Shown here piece by piece: positions 16,992 through 26,138 of a stretch of 64,000 nt of DNA. The stretch's first letter is position 1; each line of letters begins with the position of its first letter. The notes beneath the pieces are model-generated. The model was not told where the DNA came from. It saw only the letters and a program-made list of their open reading frames with translations, and made no database searches. The position numbers and the translations under genes were made by a program. The stretch comes from Niveispirillum irakense DSM 11586 (lineage in GTDB: Bacteria; Pseudomonadota; Alphaproteobacteria; Azospirillales; Azospirillaceae), in the NCBI RefSeq assembly GCF_000429645.1, contig NZ_KE386933.1, positions 62,001 through 126,000 on the forward strand. Reading direction: 5' to 3'.

Positions 16992-18899
16992 TTAAGGGGC
17001 TACCCCTTCCGCCAGGGCCTTTTCCATCTGTTCGGACAGGTCCAGCCATTCCATTTCCGCCTCTTCCAACTCGGCGGTCACGCTCCCCAGTTCAATCTGG
17101 ATCTTGGCCACCTTGTCGGACGGGCCTTCATACAGCTTCGGGTCGGCCAGCTTGGTCTCCAGCTCCGTCTTGCGCTTGGTCAGCTTGGCCATGCGCTTGT
17201 CGATATCCTCGATCTTGCGGCGCAGGGGGGCCAGTTGCTGGCGCAATTCCGCCGCAGCCCGGCGTTCATCCTTGCGGTCGCGGGCGGGGGCTGTTGCCGC
17301 CCCTCCGCTGCTTTTCTCCGCTGCCCGCTCGGCGCGGCTTTTCTCCAGCAGCAGGCGCTTGTAATCCTCAAGATCGCCCTCAAACGGCTGGCAGGTGCCG
17401 TCATTCACCAGCCATAGCCGATCCGCCGTCAGTTCCACCAGATGCGGGTCGTGGCTGATGACGATGACCGCACCTTCATATTCGTTCAGTGCCTCCACCA
17501 GCGCCTCGCGGCTGTCGATATCCAGATGGTTGGTCGGTTCGTCCAGCATCAGGATATGCGGCGCATCGCGCGTCATCATGGCCAGCAGCAGCTTGGCCTT
17601 TTCCCCGCCCGACAGGCCGGAGATTTTGGTGTCCGCCTTGGGCTGGGTGAAGCCGAAGCGGCCCAGATGCGACCGTGCCTGGCCTTCCAGCGTGCCCGGC
17701 GGCATCACCGCCTGCATCTGCTGCAACGCCGTCCAGCCCAGATTCAATTCGTCCGACTGGTGCTGCGCGAAATAGCCGACGCGCAGCTTGCCCGACCGGA
17801 ACACCTCGCCCGACAGCGGCCCCATGCGCCCGGCCAGCAGCTTCACCAGGGTGGATTTGCCATTGCCGTTGGCCCCCAGCAGGGCGATGCGGTCATCCCC
17901 GTCAATACGCAGGTTCAACCGTTTCAGGATGGCCTTGTCGCCATAGCCGGCCACCGCATTGTCCAGCCGGATCAGCGGCGGGGCCAGTTCTTCAGGCGAG
18001 GGAAAATTGAAATTGACCGGCGTATCGTCGATCACCTGCACGCGCGGACCCAGCCGTTCGATGGCTTTCAGCTTGCTTTGCGCCTGGGTGGCCTTGCTGG
18101 CCTTGGCGCGGAACCGGTCCACGAAAGATTGCAGGTGCGCGCGCTGGGCATCCTGCTTGGCGGCCATGGCCTTGGCATGTTCCATCCGCATGGAGCGGAT
18201 CTGCACGAACTGGTCGTAATTGCCGCCATAAGAGGTCAGCTTCAACTGATCCAGATGCACGATGGTGGTCGGCACCTTGTTCAGCAGGCCGCGATCATGG
18301 CTGACGATCAGCATCGTGTGCGGATAGTTCTTAAGGTACTCCTCCAGCCACAGGGTCGCTTCCAGGTCCAGATGGTTGGTCGGCTCGTCCAGCAGCAGCA
18401 GGTCAGGCTCGGTGAACAGCACGCCGGCCAGGGCCACGCGCATCCGCCAGCCACCGGAGAAGTCCGAACAGGGGCGCTGCTGCGCCTCCGCATTGAAGCC
18501 CAGACCGGACAGGATGCGGGCGGCGCGCGATTCTGCCGAATGCGCGCCGATATCCGCCAACCGCGCATGAATCTCCCCGATCCGCTCGGGGTCGGTGGCG
18601 GTTTCGGCTTCTGCCAGCAGGGCGGTGCGTTCGGTATCGGCGGCCAGCACCGCCTCGATCAGCGTGGTCGATCCCGCCGGCGCCTCCTGCCGCACCCACC
18701 CCATCTTCAGGCCCGATGGCAGGAAGATGGAGCCGGCATCGGCATGGATTTCCCCGGCGATCAGGCGCAACAGGGTGGATTTGCCTGTGCCGTTGCGGCC
18801 CACCAGGGCCACGCGGTGGCCGGCGGGGATGGTGACGCTGGCGCCTTCCAGCAAAAGCCGGCCGGCGATACGGTAGGTGAGGTCGGTGATCTGCAGCAT
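16992..18899 (-). CDS. ABC-F family ATPase (YheS-like)
   Basis: Soluble ribosome-associated ATPase of 635 residues with two ABC cassettes and no membrane domain. Cassette 1 has Walker A GRNGTGKST, signature FSGGW and Walker B LLLLDEPTNHLD. Cassette 2 has GANGNGKST, LSGGE and ILMLDEPTNHLD. Between them is the P-site tRNA-interaction linker, here rich in Lys, Arg and Gln (about residues 235-290). A charged C-terminal coiled coil occupies the last 90 residues. Among ABC-F types, the linker length and C-terminal coil suit YheS/Uup rather than EttA. Its likely role is relieving stalled or nascent-chain-blocked ribosomes. Divergent from ndk across 139 bases. Confidence 0.93.
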   Translation of the reverse strand: MLQITDLTYRIAGRLLLEGASVTIPAGHRVALVGRNGTGKSTLLRLIAGEIHADAGSIFLPSGLKMGWVRQEAPAGSTTLIEAVLAADTERTALLAEAETATDPERIGEIHARLADIGAHSAESRAARILSGLGFNAEAQQRPCSDFSGGWRMRVALAGVLFTEPDLLLLDEPTNHLDLEATLWLEEYLKNYPHTMLIVSHDRGLLNKVPTTIVHLDQLKLTSYGGNYDQFVQIRSMRMEHAKAMAAKQDAQRAHLQSFVDRFRAKASKATQAQSKLKAIERLGPRVQVIDDTPVNFNFPSPEELAPPLIRLDNAVAGYGDKAILKRLNLRIDGDDRIALLGANGNGKSTLVKLLAGRMGPLSGEVFRSGKLRVGYFAQHQSDELNLGWTALQQMQAVMPPGTLEGQARSHLGRFGFTQPKADTKISGLSGGEKAKLLLAMMTRDAPHILMLDEPTNHLDIDSREALVEALNEYEGAVIVISHDPHLVELTADRLWLVNDGTCQPFEGDLEDYKRLLLEKSRAERAAEKSSGGAATAPARDRKDERRAAAELRQQLAPLRRKIEDIDKRMAKLTKRKTELETKLADPKLYEGPSDKVAKIQIELGSVTAELEEAEMEWLDLSEQMEKALAEGVAP

Positions 18900-18971
18900 G
18901 ATAGGGTGCGCTTTACCACAGCTATCGCGAGCGCAGAAGCGGCGCGCATATAAGCTCCCACAGAAAGGGCG

Positions 18972-19000
18972 TTGTAGGGCGACCTGTACGTCTGTATAAG
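18972..19000 (+). promoter_or_regulatory. Candidate sigma-70 promoter of ndk
   Basis: TTGTAG and TATAAG are separated by 17 bases and end 38 bases before the ndk start. The -10 matches five of six consensus bases; the -35 is weak. Confidence 0.4.
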
Positions 19001-19038
19001 CCCGGCCAAGTTTAAACGCCTATGCTCAGGAGATTCCC

Positions 19039-19461
19039 ATGGCTGTCGAACGGACGCTGTCGATCATCAAGCCCGACGCGACCCGCCGCAACCTCACCGG
19101 CAAGATCAATGCCCGCTTCGAGGAAAACGGTCTGCGTATCGTTGCGCAGAAGCGCGTTCAGCTCTCGAAGGCGCAGGCCGAGCAGTTCTACGACGTTCAC
19201 CGTGAGCGTCCGTTCTTCGGCGAGCTGGTGTCGTTCATGATCTCCGGTCCGGTGGTCGTGCAGGTTCTGGAAGGCGACAACGCCGTCACCAAGAACCGCG
19301 ACATCATGGGCGCCACGAACCCGGCCAACGCCGCCCCCGGCACCATCCGCAAGGATTTCGCCGAGAGCATCGAGGCCAATTCCGTTCACGGCTCCGACAG
19401 CCTGGACAACGCCAAGATCGAAATCGCCTACTTCTTCGCTGGTACGGAGATCGTCGGCTGA
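19039..19461 (+). CDS. ndk: Nucleoside diphosphate kinase
   Basis: Transfers the gamma phosphate of ATP to nucleoside diphosphates through a phosphohistidine. At 140 residues it has the normal bacterial length. It shows the N-terminal [11 protein letters not shown] segment, the Kpn-loop region near [14 protein letters not shown], and the active site NSVHGSDS with catalytic His117. AGGAG lies seven bases before the ATG. It is transcribed alone, with a candidate promoter at 18972 and a clear terminator at 19495. Confidence 0.98.
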   Translation: MAVERTLSIIKPDATRRNLTGKINARFEENGLRIVAQKRVQLSKAQAEQFYDVHRERPFFGELVSFMISGPVVVQVLEGDNAVTKNRDIMGATNPANAAPGTIRKDFAESIEANSVHGSDSLDNAKIEIAYFFAGTEIVG

Positions 19462-19494
19462 TTTCAGCCTGACGGACAGTAGCGTTTTCCAGTG

Positions 19495-19533
19495 AAAAGC
19501 CCGCCGGAGAGAAGCTCTCCCGGCGGGCTTTTT
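19495..19533 (+). terminator. Rho-independent terminator of ndk
   Basis: AAAAGCCCGCCGGAGAG pairs with CTCTCCCGGCGGGCTTTT (one bulged C), ending in a T-run. It also faces the convergent tctC gene, so it may work in both directions. Confidence 0.85.
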
Positions 19534-19556
19534 GCGTTTGGCAGACGGTGTTCCCC

Positions 19557-20531
19557 TTAATCCGCGTAAACCCCGGCTGCCGTGATCACCGGCTTCCAGC
19601 GGTCAATCTCCGTCACCACGAAATCACCCAGGGCCTTGGGCGTGGCGCGGTCTTCGGCGACGGGCTCGGTGCCCAGATCGGCGAAGCGCTGCTTCACCGT
19701 CTCATCCTTCAGCGCCACCTTCAGCGCGTCGGACAGTTTTTTCACCACGGCGTCCGGCGTGCCTTTGGGGGCGTAGATCCCGTGCCACACGGCCACTTCC
19801 ACCCCCGGCAGCCCGGCTTCCTTGGTCGTGGGCAGGTCGGACAGGGAGGGGACGCGGTTGGGCGTGGTCACGGCATAGGCCTTGATTGCGCCGCCTTTGA
19901 TCTGGCCGGTGGTATTGGTGGTCTGGTCGCACATGATATCGACCTGGCCGCCGACCAGATCATTCATGGCCGGGCCGGTGCCCTTGTACGGCACAGTGGT
20001 CAGCGGGGTTTCCAGGGCCTGCATGAACAGCATGCCGCATAGATGCGAGGCGGCGCCCACCCCGGCATTGGCCAGCGTCACCTTGTCCGGATTGGCCTTC
20101 ACATAGGCCACCAGTTCCTTCAGGTCCTTGGCCGGAAAGTCTTTTTTCGCGACGATGGTCATCGGCACATCGGTTACCAGCCCGACCGGCGCGAAATCCG
20201 TTTTCGGGTCATAGGCCAGCTTGCGATACAGCGTGGCGGATGTGGCCTGCCCGATATGGTGCAGCAGGATCGTGTAGCCGTCCGGATCGGCCTTGGCGAC
20301 GCGGCCGGCCCCGATGGTGCCGCCGGCCCCGCCGACATTTTCCACAATCACCTGCTGACCCAGGGTCTTGCTCATCGACTGGGCGACGAGGCGGGCCACC
20401 GTATCCGTCGGCCCGCCGGCGGAGAATGGCACCACCATGGTGACGGGGCGGCTGGGATAATCCTGCGCCATGGCGGGGGCTGTGCCCAGGGCCAGGGCAA
20501 AGGCGGTGACGGCAAGGGTGCTGAAACGCAT
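19557..20531 (-). CDS. tctC: Tripartite tricarboxylate transporter substrate-binding protein (Bug family)
   Basis: Periplasmic solute receptor of 324 residues for a TctABC-type transporter. A signal peptide (residues 1-22) ends at AMA-QDYPSRPV. Family hallmarks follow: VPFSAGGPTDTVARL, in which the main chain grips a carboxylate, then ENVGGAGGTIGAGRVA, and GHxx-like LLHHIGQATSATLY in place of the usual hinge. VPYKGTGPAMNDLVGGQVD is the second conserved loop. The ligand is probably a carboxylate, but the Bug family is broad. First gene of tctC-tctA-tctB, with 38 bases to tctA. Confidence 0.93.
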   Translation of the reverse strand: MRFSTLAVTAFALALGTAPAMAQDYPSRPVTMVVPFSAGGPTDTVARLVAQSMSKTLGQQVIVENVGGAGGTIGAGRVAKADPDGYTILLHHIGQATSATLYRKLAYDPKTDFAPVGLVTDVPMTIVAKKDFPAKDLKELVAYVKANPDKVTLANAGVGAASHLCGMLFMQALETPLTTVPYKGTGPAMNDLVGGQVDIMCDQTTNTTGQIKGGAIKAYAVTTPNRVPSLSDLPTTKEAGLPGVEVAVWHGIYAPKGTPDAVVKKLSDALKVALKDETVKQRFADLGTEPVAEDRATPKALGDFVVTEIDRWKPVITAAGVYAD

Positions 20532-20569
20532 GGTTTATTCCTCCCAGGGATTGTTGTGCCGATGTTAAG

Positions 20570-22078
20570 TCATTCTTCTTCGTGGAAAACTTCTTCCCGG
20601 CGTTTGCGGATGGCGGGCAGCAGCACCAGGATCAGCAGACCCACCGCCACCAGCAGCAGGAAGGCGGAAAGCGGGCGGTTGACGAAAATCATCGGGTCGC
20701 CGCGCGCGATCAGGAAGGACCGGCGCAGGTTCTCCTCCATCAGCGGTCCCAGCACGAAGGCCAGCAGCAGCGGCGCCGGCTCGAATCCGTGTTTCAGCAG
20801 GAAATAGCCGATGGCCCCGAACAGGGCGACCAGCATCACCTCTATCCCGGACGAGTTTATGGAATAAACGCCGATACAGCAGAACATCAGGATGGCCGGG
20901 AACAGGATGCGATAGGGCACCTTCAGCAGCCGCACCCACACCCCCACCAGCGGCAGGTTGATGATGACCAGCATCAGATTGCCGATCCACATGCTGGCGA
21001 TCATGCCCCAGAACAGGGTGGGGTTTTCATTCATCACCGTCGGGCCGGGCACGATGCCCTGAATGGTCATGGCGCCCACCATCATCGCCATCACCGCGTT
21101 GGGCGGTATGCCCAGGGTCAGCAGCGGGATGAAGCTGGTCTGCGCCCCGGCATTATTGGCGCTTTCAGGGCCGGCCACCCCCTCAATCGCCCCCTTGCCG
21201 AAGCGCTGCGGCGTGCGGGAGATTTTCTTTTCCAGCGTATAGCTGGCATAGGGCGCCAGTACCGCGCCATTGCCGGGCAGGATGCCCAGGATTGAGCCCA
21301 GGCCCGTGCCGCGCAGAACCGGCATGACGCTTTGCCTGATATCGGCCCAGGTCGGCATCAGCCCGGTGATTTTGGCGCCCAGGATCGTGCGATCCTGTGT
21401 CTTTTCCAGATTGCGCAGGATTTCCGCCACGCCGAACAGGCCCACGGCCAGCGTGGTGAAATTGATCCCCTCCGCGATCTGGGGAATGCCGAAGGTCATG
21501 CGCGGTTCACCGGTTTCAATATCCGATCCCACACAGCCCAGCAGCAGCCCGACAATGACCATGGCCACCGCCTTCAGCACCGATCCGCTGGCCAGCACGA
21601 TGGCCCCGATCAACCCGGTCAGCATCAGGGCGAAATATTCCGGCGGACCGAAATTCTGCGCGAAAGAAGCCAGAATTGGCCCGAACAAGGCCACCAGGAA
21701 GGTGGCCACCGTGCCGGCAAAGAAAGATCCCAGCGCCGCGATGGCCAGCGCCGGTCCGGCACGGCCCTGACGGGCCATCTGGTGCCCGTCCAGCGTGGTG
21801 ACAACCGACGAAGTTTCCCCCGGCATGTTCACCAGAATGGCGGTGGTGCTGCCGCCATACTGGGCGCCGTAATAGATGCCAGCCAGCATGATCAGCGCGC
21901 CCAGCGGGTCCAGGCTGAAGGTGATGGGCAGCAGAATGGCGATGGTGGCAATGGGGCCAAGGCCCGGCAGCACACCAATCAGCGTGCCGACCAGGGCGCC
22001 GATGAAGCAGAGCGCCAGGTTGGTCGGCGTGCCCGCCGCGCTGAACCCCAGCGCCAGATTGGAAAAGACGCTGTCCAT
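20570..22078 (-). CDS. tctA: Tripartite tricarboxylate transporter large permease TctA
   Basis: Integral membrane subunit of 502 residues that carries the translocation path. About 11-12 hydrophobic helices are visible. The family signatures are GVLPGLGPIATIAILLP near residue 38, YYGAQYGGSTTAILVNMPGE near residue 70, and the inverted-repeat counterpart GILPGNGAVLAPYASY near residue 265. It works with TctC and TctB, driven by an ion gradient, not ATP. Four bases separate it from tctB, which is transcribed first, so the order of transcription is tctB-tctA-tctC. Confidence 0.94.
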   Translation of the reverse strand: MDSVFSNLALGFSAAGTPTNLALCFIGALVGTLIGVLPGLGPIATIAILLPITFSLDPLGALIMLAGIYYGAQYGGSTTAILVNMPGETSSVVTTLDGHQMARQGRAGPALAIAALGSFFAGTVATFLVALFGPILASFAQNFGPPEYFALMLTGLIGAIVLASGSVLKAVAMVIVGLLLGCVGSDIETGEPRMTFGIPQIAEGINFTTLAVGLFGVAEILRNLEKTQDRTILGAKITGLMPTWADIRQSVMPVLRGTGLGSILGILPGNGAVLAPYASYTLEKKISRTPQRFGKGAIEGVAGPESANNAGAQTSFIPLLTLGIPPNAVMAMMVGAMTIQGIVPGPTVMNENPTLFWGMIASMWIGNLMLVIINLPLVGVWVRLLKVPYRILFPAILMFCCIGVYSINSSGIEVMLVALFGAIGYFLLKHGFEPAPLLLAFVLGPLMEENLRRSFLIARGDPMIFVNRPLSAFLLLVAVGLLILVLLPAIRKRREEVFHEEE

Positions 22079-22082
22079 GGGC

Positions 22083-22529
22083 TCACATCCGGGGCCAGAC
22101 GGGGAAAGGCAGGTCCAGCAGGACCACGAACAGCAGCACGGCCAGCCCGATCAACAGCACCGAGGCGACCAGCGTTTCCCGCCATTTCAGTTCGGGCGAG
22201 GCAAAGGCGCTGACCAGGAACAGCAATGCGGAGGCCAGCACCAGACCCAGGGGCCGGATGGTCAGCCCGAAGACCAGGATGGCGGCCAGCAGCGGCAAAC
22301 CATGCCGCAGGTTCAGGCTTTCCAGCCCATGCCCGTCCAGCACCAGTGATCGGGCGGCCAGCACCAGCCCTACCAATCCGGTCAGCCCCGCCAGCACGGT
22401 GGGGAAGTATCCCGGCCCCATGCGTGATGCGGTACCGAACCGTAAATCACCGATTTGTGAAAATGCCAGGGCGGCCAGCGCGATCAGCGCGATACCACCC
22501 ACCAGATCCTGGGGGCTACGCACGCGCAT
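22083..22529 (-). CDS. tctB: Tripartite tricarboxylate transporter small permease TctB
   Basis: Small membrane subunit of 148 residues with four hydrophobic helices, at about residues 10-28, 42-62, 76-110 (two segments) and 122-142. MGPGYFPTVLAGL is the one conserved family motif. The ATG at 22529 was chosen; the frame is open 13 codons further. Identification relies heavily on position before tctA, as TctB sequences are poorly conserved. First gene of the operon. Confidence 0.88.
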   Translation of the reverse strand: MRVRSPQDLVGGIALIALAALAFSQIGDLRFGTASRMGPGYFPTVLAGLTGLVGLVLAARSLVLDGHGLESLNLRHGLPLLAAILVFGLTIRPLGLVLASALLFLVSAFASPELKWRETLVASVLLIGLAVLLFVVLLDLPFPVWPRM

Positions 22530-22654
22530 GGCACCCCCGGTTTGAAGAGTTTGTGCCGATGGCCCCATTCATCCAGGCGCCCCTCCCTTATGCGGTTGCG
22601 TTGATCCGGTCAGCGCCGGTTCGCACCATTCGATATATTGGGATGATGGTAACG

Positions 22655-22670
22655 CGGGTGGGCCCACCCG
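22655..22670. promoter_or_regulatory. 16-bp perfect palindrome between tctB and the merR gene
   Basis: CGGGTGGGCCCACCCG is a perfect dyad 126 bases upstream of tctB and 55 bases after the merR stop codon. It could be an operator for the tct operon or a structural element. No regulator can be assigned. Confidence 0.3.
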
Positions 22671-22724
22671 GCAATCATGTGGGGCTATAACCATTGGTGC
22701 CCCCGACCAACGTCGTGGGGGGAC

Positions 22725-23150
22725 TTAGAAGGGGGAGGGCTCCCCTTTGCCCAAGGCAAAGAGGCCATGGGCCGCGCCTTTCATGAGGCGTCGGAAGGTG
22801 GGGCATTCGATATGACGGGGGGCGGGGCAGGCGGCGGCATGGCGCAACCCGTCGCGCATCGCCACCAGACGGGAGATCGTGCGGTCCAGTTCATCAGCCT
22901 TTTCCACCAGCATCTGCCTGTCCAGGGCGGGGGTGCTATCAGTTCCCAGCATCGGGCCGATCTCCGCCAGGGTGAAGCCTGCCGCCCGACCCAATGCCAC
23001 CAGCGCCAGCCGTTCCAGGATACTTGCCTCGTAAAGCCGGCGCAGGCCCCGGCGGCCGACGGGCGCAATCAGGCCCTTCTCCTCGTAGAATCGCAAGGTT
23101 GCCGGGCTCAGGCCGGATTTCCGTGCAACCTCACCAATATCGAGAAGCAT
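22725..23150 (-). CDS. MerR-family regulator lacking the SoxR Fe-S motif
   Basis: A dimeric DNA-distorting activator or repressor of 141 residues. The N-terminal winged helix LDIGEVARKSGLSPATLRFY continues as EEKGLIAPVGRRGLRRLY. A long dimerisation helix follows (about residues 78-112). The C-terminal effector part has only two cysteines (AACPAPRHIEC), not the C-x2-C-x-C-x5-C cluster of SoxR, so it is not SoxR itself. The ATG at 23150 begins the family region; 33 more open codons upstream are not family-like and would overlap the operator. It is divergent from the methyltransferase, and the promoter between them carries a SoxR-type box, its probable target. Confidence 0.88.
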   Translation of the reverse strand: MLLDIGEVARKSGLSPATLRFYEEKGLIAPVGRRGLRRLYEASILERLALVALGRAAGFTLAEIGPMLGTDSTPALDRQMLVEKADELDRTISRLVAMRDGLRHAAACPAPRHIECPTFRRLMKGAAHGLFALGKGEPSPF

Positions 23151-23160
23151 CGAATAGCCC

Positions 23161-23191
23161 TTGACCTCAAGTGAACTTGAAGTGGCAGCCT
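23161..23191 (+). promoter_or_regulatory. MerR-type promoter with SoxR-like operator
   Basis: TTGACC, a 19-base spacer and CAGCCT form the stretched promoter typical of MerR regulons. The spacer holds TCAAGT-GA-ACTTGA, the same 6-2-6 dyad as the E. coli SoxR box TCAAGT-TA-ACTTGA. It points at the methyltransferase gene 41 bases downstream. Confidence 0.75.
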
Positions 23192-23231
23192 CTCGCCATG
23201 CCCATAGTTTTGCAAGCGGAAGGAAATGGAT

Positions 23232-24083
23232 ATGACCGACAGGATGCACCTGCTTCCCAAGGGGGCGGACGATCAGGCGCAGCTATGGAACGGTGCGGCC
23301 GGGCGTGCCTGGGCCGAGGAATGCACTATGATGGATGCCATGTTGCACCCGTTTCAGGAAAGGCTGGTTGCTGCCGTGGCGGCACAGGGGGGCCAGCGGG
23401 TGCTGGATGTAGGCTGTGGCACCGGGGCCGTCACCCTGGCCATCGCCCGTAATCGGCCTGCCGGGATGGTGACAGGGATCGATATTTCCGCCCCCATGCT
23501 GGCAGCGGCGGAAGTGCGGGCACGCGCTGCTGGGCTGGATCCGCGCTTTTTGCTGGCGGATGCAGAAAGCCATGATTTTGCCGAAAGCGGTTTCGATCTG
23601 GTGGTGTCACGTTTTGGCGTGATGTTCTTCGGCCAGCCGGTGTCCGCTTTTGCCAACCTGTGGCGGGCGACGCGGCCAGGGGGCAACCTGTGCTTTTTTG
23701 CCTGGCGCAGCGCGGTGGAGAACAGCTTCATGTCCCTGGCAGAAAAGGCAGCATCCTCTTTTCTGCCGCCATTGCCACCCCGGCAGCCCCATGCGCCCGG
23801 CCAGTTCGCTTTTGCTGACCGCGACCATGTGGCGGGGATTTTGCGGGATTCCGGCTGGGGTGAGATCGACATCGCGCCCATGGATGTTGAATGTGGTCTG
23901 CCCCTGGACCGGTTGCCGACATATCTGTCCCGCTTCGGCCCTTTGGGACGGGTGATGGACGGGCTGGAACCAGGCCGGCGCCAGGAAGTGCTGGCGCACC
24001 TGCTGACCTCGTTCGCGCCTTTCATACAGGGGGAGGAGGCGCGTTTCACAGCGGCCTGCTGGCAGGTGAACGCCATGGCCTGA
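23232..24083 (+). CDS. Class I SAM-dependent methyltransferase
   Basis: A methyltransferase of 283 residues with unknown acceptor. Motif I is VLDVGCGTGAVTLAIA (about residue 58), the post-I acidic strand is TGIDISAPMLAAA, and FDLVVSRFGVMFFGQP is the post-motif strand often seen in UbiE/ArsM-like and MerR-linked methyltransferases. The C-terminal 120 residues form a substrate cap. The ATG at 23232 was preferred to the one at 23226 because GGAAGGA sits at a proper distance only from the former. Control by the divergent MerR protein suggests a response to a toxic small molecule; that is inference. Confidence 0.87.
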   Translation: MTDRMHLLPKGADDQAQLWNGAAGRAWAEECTMMDAMLHPFQERLVAAVAAQGGQRVLDVGCGTGAVTLAIARNRPAGMVTGIDISAPMLAAAEVRARAAGLDPRFLLADAESHDFAESGFDLVVSRFGVMFFGQPVSAFANLWRATRPGGNLCFFAWRSAVENSFMSLAEKAASSFLPPLPPRQPHAPGQFAFADRDHVAGILRDSGWGEIDIAPMDVECGLPLDRLPTYLSRFGPLGRVMDGLEPGRRQEVLAHLLTSFAPFIQGEEARFTAACWQVNAMA

Positions 24084-24261
24084 CGGCGGTGCCGGAATGC
24101 GGGCCCGTGCGTGAAATTTGGTGGCGTCTGCCGGCGTTGATCCGGCTGCACGCAAGCTTCTGTCGCAGAGCAGCATTCCTGCGATCATGTATTGCGCCAC
24201 TGCCCGGCGGCATGGCAGTAAGGGGGCCTGCTTCATTGCCAGCCGTCCGGGTCCTTATCCC

Positions 24262-24873
24262 ATGCAGAAGTTTACGCAGCTTACCGGCGTTGCCGCCCCT
24301 CTCCGTCTGATGAATGTCGATACCGACATGATCATCCCGGCGGATTACCTGAAGACGATCAAGCGCACCGGCCTGGGTGCCGGGCTGTTCGCCTCGCTCC
24401 GGTACAAGGATGGCAAGGCGATTGAGGATTTTGTCCTGAACAAGCCGGCCTATGCCAAGGCCAGCATCCTGATCGCCGGTGACAATTTCGGCTGCGGTTC
24501 CTCGCGTGAGCATGCGCCCTGGGCGCTGGCCGATTATGGCATCCGCTGCATCATCGCCCCCAGCTTTGCCGACATCTTCTTCAATAACTGCTTCAAGAAC
24601 GGCATCCTGCCGATCCCGATGCCGGTTGAAGTGGTGGAAAGGCTGATGGAGGCTGCCGATAATGGCGCCAATTCCACCTTCACCGTCGATCTGGAAACCC
24701 AGAAGATCACCCTGCCCGATGGCAGCACGATTGGTTTCGACGTGGAGCCGTTCCGTCGCGAATGCCTGCTGAATGGCTGGGACGATATCGGCCTGACCCT
24801 GCGCAATGTCGATGCCATTGACAGTTTCGAGGCCAAGGCCAAGCAGGACCAGTCCTGGCTCTGGGCTTCCTGA
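24262..24873 (+). CDS. leuD: 3-isopropylmalate dehydratase small subunit
   Basis: Swivelling domain of isopropylmalate isomerase, which turns 2-isopropylmalate into 3-isopropylmalate for leucine. The 203-residue product begins [14 protein letters not shown] and has [14 protein letters not shown], the active-site loop [17 protein letters not shown] and [17 protein letters not shown], all diagnostic. The frame is open for 48 codons upstream, but homology starts at 24262; no strong ribosome-binding site is seen there. The large subunit leuC is not next to it, and upstream lies the unrelated methyltransferase. leuB follows 128 bases later. Confidence 0.96.
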   Translation: MQKFTQLTGVAAPLRLMNVDTDMIIPADYLKTIKRTGLGAGLFASLRYKDGKAIEDFVLNKPAYAKASILIAGDNFGCGSSREHAPWALADYGIRCIIAPSFADIFFNNCFKNGILPIPMPVEVVERLMEAADNGANSTFTVDLETQKITLPDGSTIGFDVEPFRRECLLNGWDDIGLTLRNVDAIDSFEAKAKQDQSWLWAS

Positions 24874-25001
24874 AGGCGGGTGCCCGTCTGATCTTCGCCC
24901 TGCCGGTGTCGCCCCATCACGGGCTTGGCGCTGGCGGGCGATCCGTTTAGAAATGCCGCGACGGCGTGGCCGTCCGATGATGAACTTACAGGGGTAGTAT
25001 T

Positions 25002-26117
25002 ATGTCGAAGCGTTCGCTGCTGCTGCTGCCGGGCGACGGTATCGGGCCGGAAGTGATGCGCCAATTGCGCCGTGTCATCGACTGGTACGCCCGCAAGCGC
25101 GGTGTCGAGTTCGATATTGAGGAAGGTCTGGTCGGCGGTTGCGCCTATGATGCGCACGGCACCCCCCTGTCCGACGAGACGATGGCCCGCGCCCTGGCGG
25201 TGGATGCGGTGATGCTGGCCGCCGTCGGCGGGCCGAAATGGGATAATCTCAGCTTCGACAAGCGCCCCGAGGCAGGATTGCTGCGCCTGCGCAAGGAGAT
25301 GGAGCTGTTCGCCAACCTGCGCCCGGCCAAGGTGTTCGATGCGCTGGTCGATGCCTCTTCGCTGAAGCCGGAAATCGTGCGCGGCCTGGACATCATGATC
25401 ATCCGCGAGTTGACCGGCGGCGTCTATTTCGGGGAGCCGCGCGGCATCTCCGATCTGCCGAACGGCGAGCGTCGCGGCGTGAACACCCAGGTCTATGACA
25501 CGCACGAGATCCACCGTGTCGCCCGCGTGGCGTTCGAGCTGGCGCGCAAGCGCGGCAACAAGGTCTGCTCGTCCGAGAAGTCCAACGTGATGGAATCGGG
25601 CCTGCTGTGGCGTCAGGAAGTGATCGCTCTGCATAAGGCCGAGTATCAGGATGTGGAACTGTCCCACATGCTGGCCGATGCCGCTGCCATGCAGCTTGTG
25701 CGCAATCCCAAGCAGTTCGACGTGATCGTCACCGACAATCTGTTCGGCGACATCCTGTCGGACGAAGCCTCCATGCTGACTGGCTCCATCGGCATGCTGC
25801 CGTCCGCCTCGCTGGGCGCGCCGGATGCCAATGGCAAGCGCAAGGCCCTGTATGAGCCGGTGCATGGTTCCGCCCCGGACATTGCCGGCCGTGACCTGGC
25901 CAACCCGATCGCCATGTTCCTGTCCTTCGCCATGGCGCTGCGCTGGTCCTTCGACCTGCAGGGCGATGCCGACATTCTGGAGACTGCGGTTGAGAATGTG
26001 CTGAAGACCGGCATGCGTACGGGTGACATCATGCAGCCCGGCATGGCGAAGGTGTCCACCTCCGTCATGGCGGACAGCATCCTGCGCGAGATGGACAAGC
26101 TGGTCGCCGCGGCCTGA
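25002..26117 (+). CDS. leuB: 3-isopropylmalate dehydrogenase
   Basis: Oxidises and decarboxylates 3-isopropylmalate with NAD in leucine synthesis. The 371-residue product shows [11 protein letters not shown] at the N-terminus and [12 protein letters not shown], the loop that tells IPMDH from isocitrate dehydrogenase. [20 protein letters not shown] has the metal Asp residues. [13 protein letters not shown] is the NAD-binding signature. The ATG at 25002 starts [13 protein letters not shown] as in related species. Follows leuD on the same strand, probably in one unit. Confidence 0.97.
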   Translation: MSKRSLLLLPGDGIGPEVMRQLRRVIDWYARKRGVEFDIEEGLVGGCAYDAHGTPLSDETMARALAVDAVMLAAVGGPKWDNLSFDKRPEAGLLRLRKEMELFANLRPAKVFDALVDASSLKPEIVRGLDIMIIRELTGGVYFGEPRGISDLPNGERRGVNTQVYDTHEIHRVARVAFELARKRGNKVCSSEKSNVMESGLLWRQEVIALHKAEYQDVELSHMLADAAAMQLVRNPKQFDVIVTDNLFGDILSDEASMLTGSIGMLPSASLGAPDANGKRKALYEPVHGSAPDIAGRDLANPIAMFLSFAMALRWSFDLQGDADILETAVENVLKTGMRTGDIMQPGMAKVSTSVMADSILREMDKLVAAA

Positions 26118-26138
26118 CCGGTAAAGGCGGAAAGCGCC

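Noticed and set aside
22725-23150. Calling the MerR protein SoxR
   Set aside because: The four-cysteine iron-sulfur motif is missing even though the target box looks SoxR-like.
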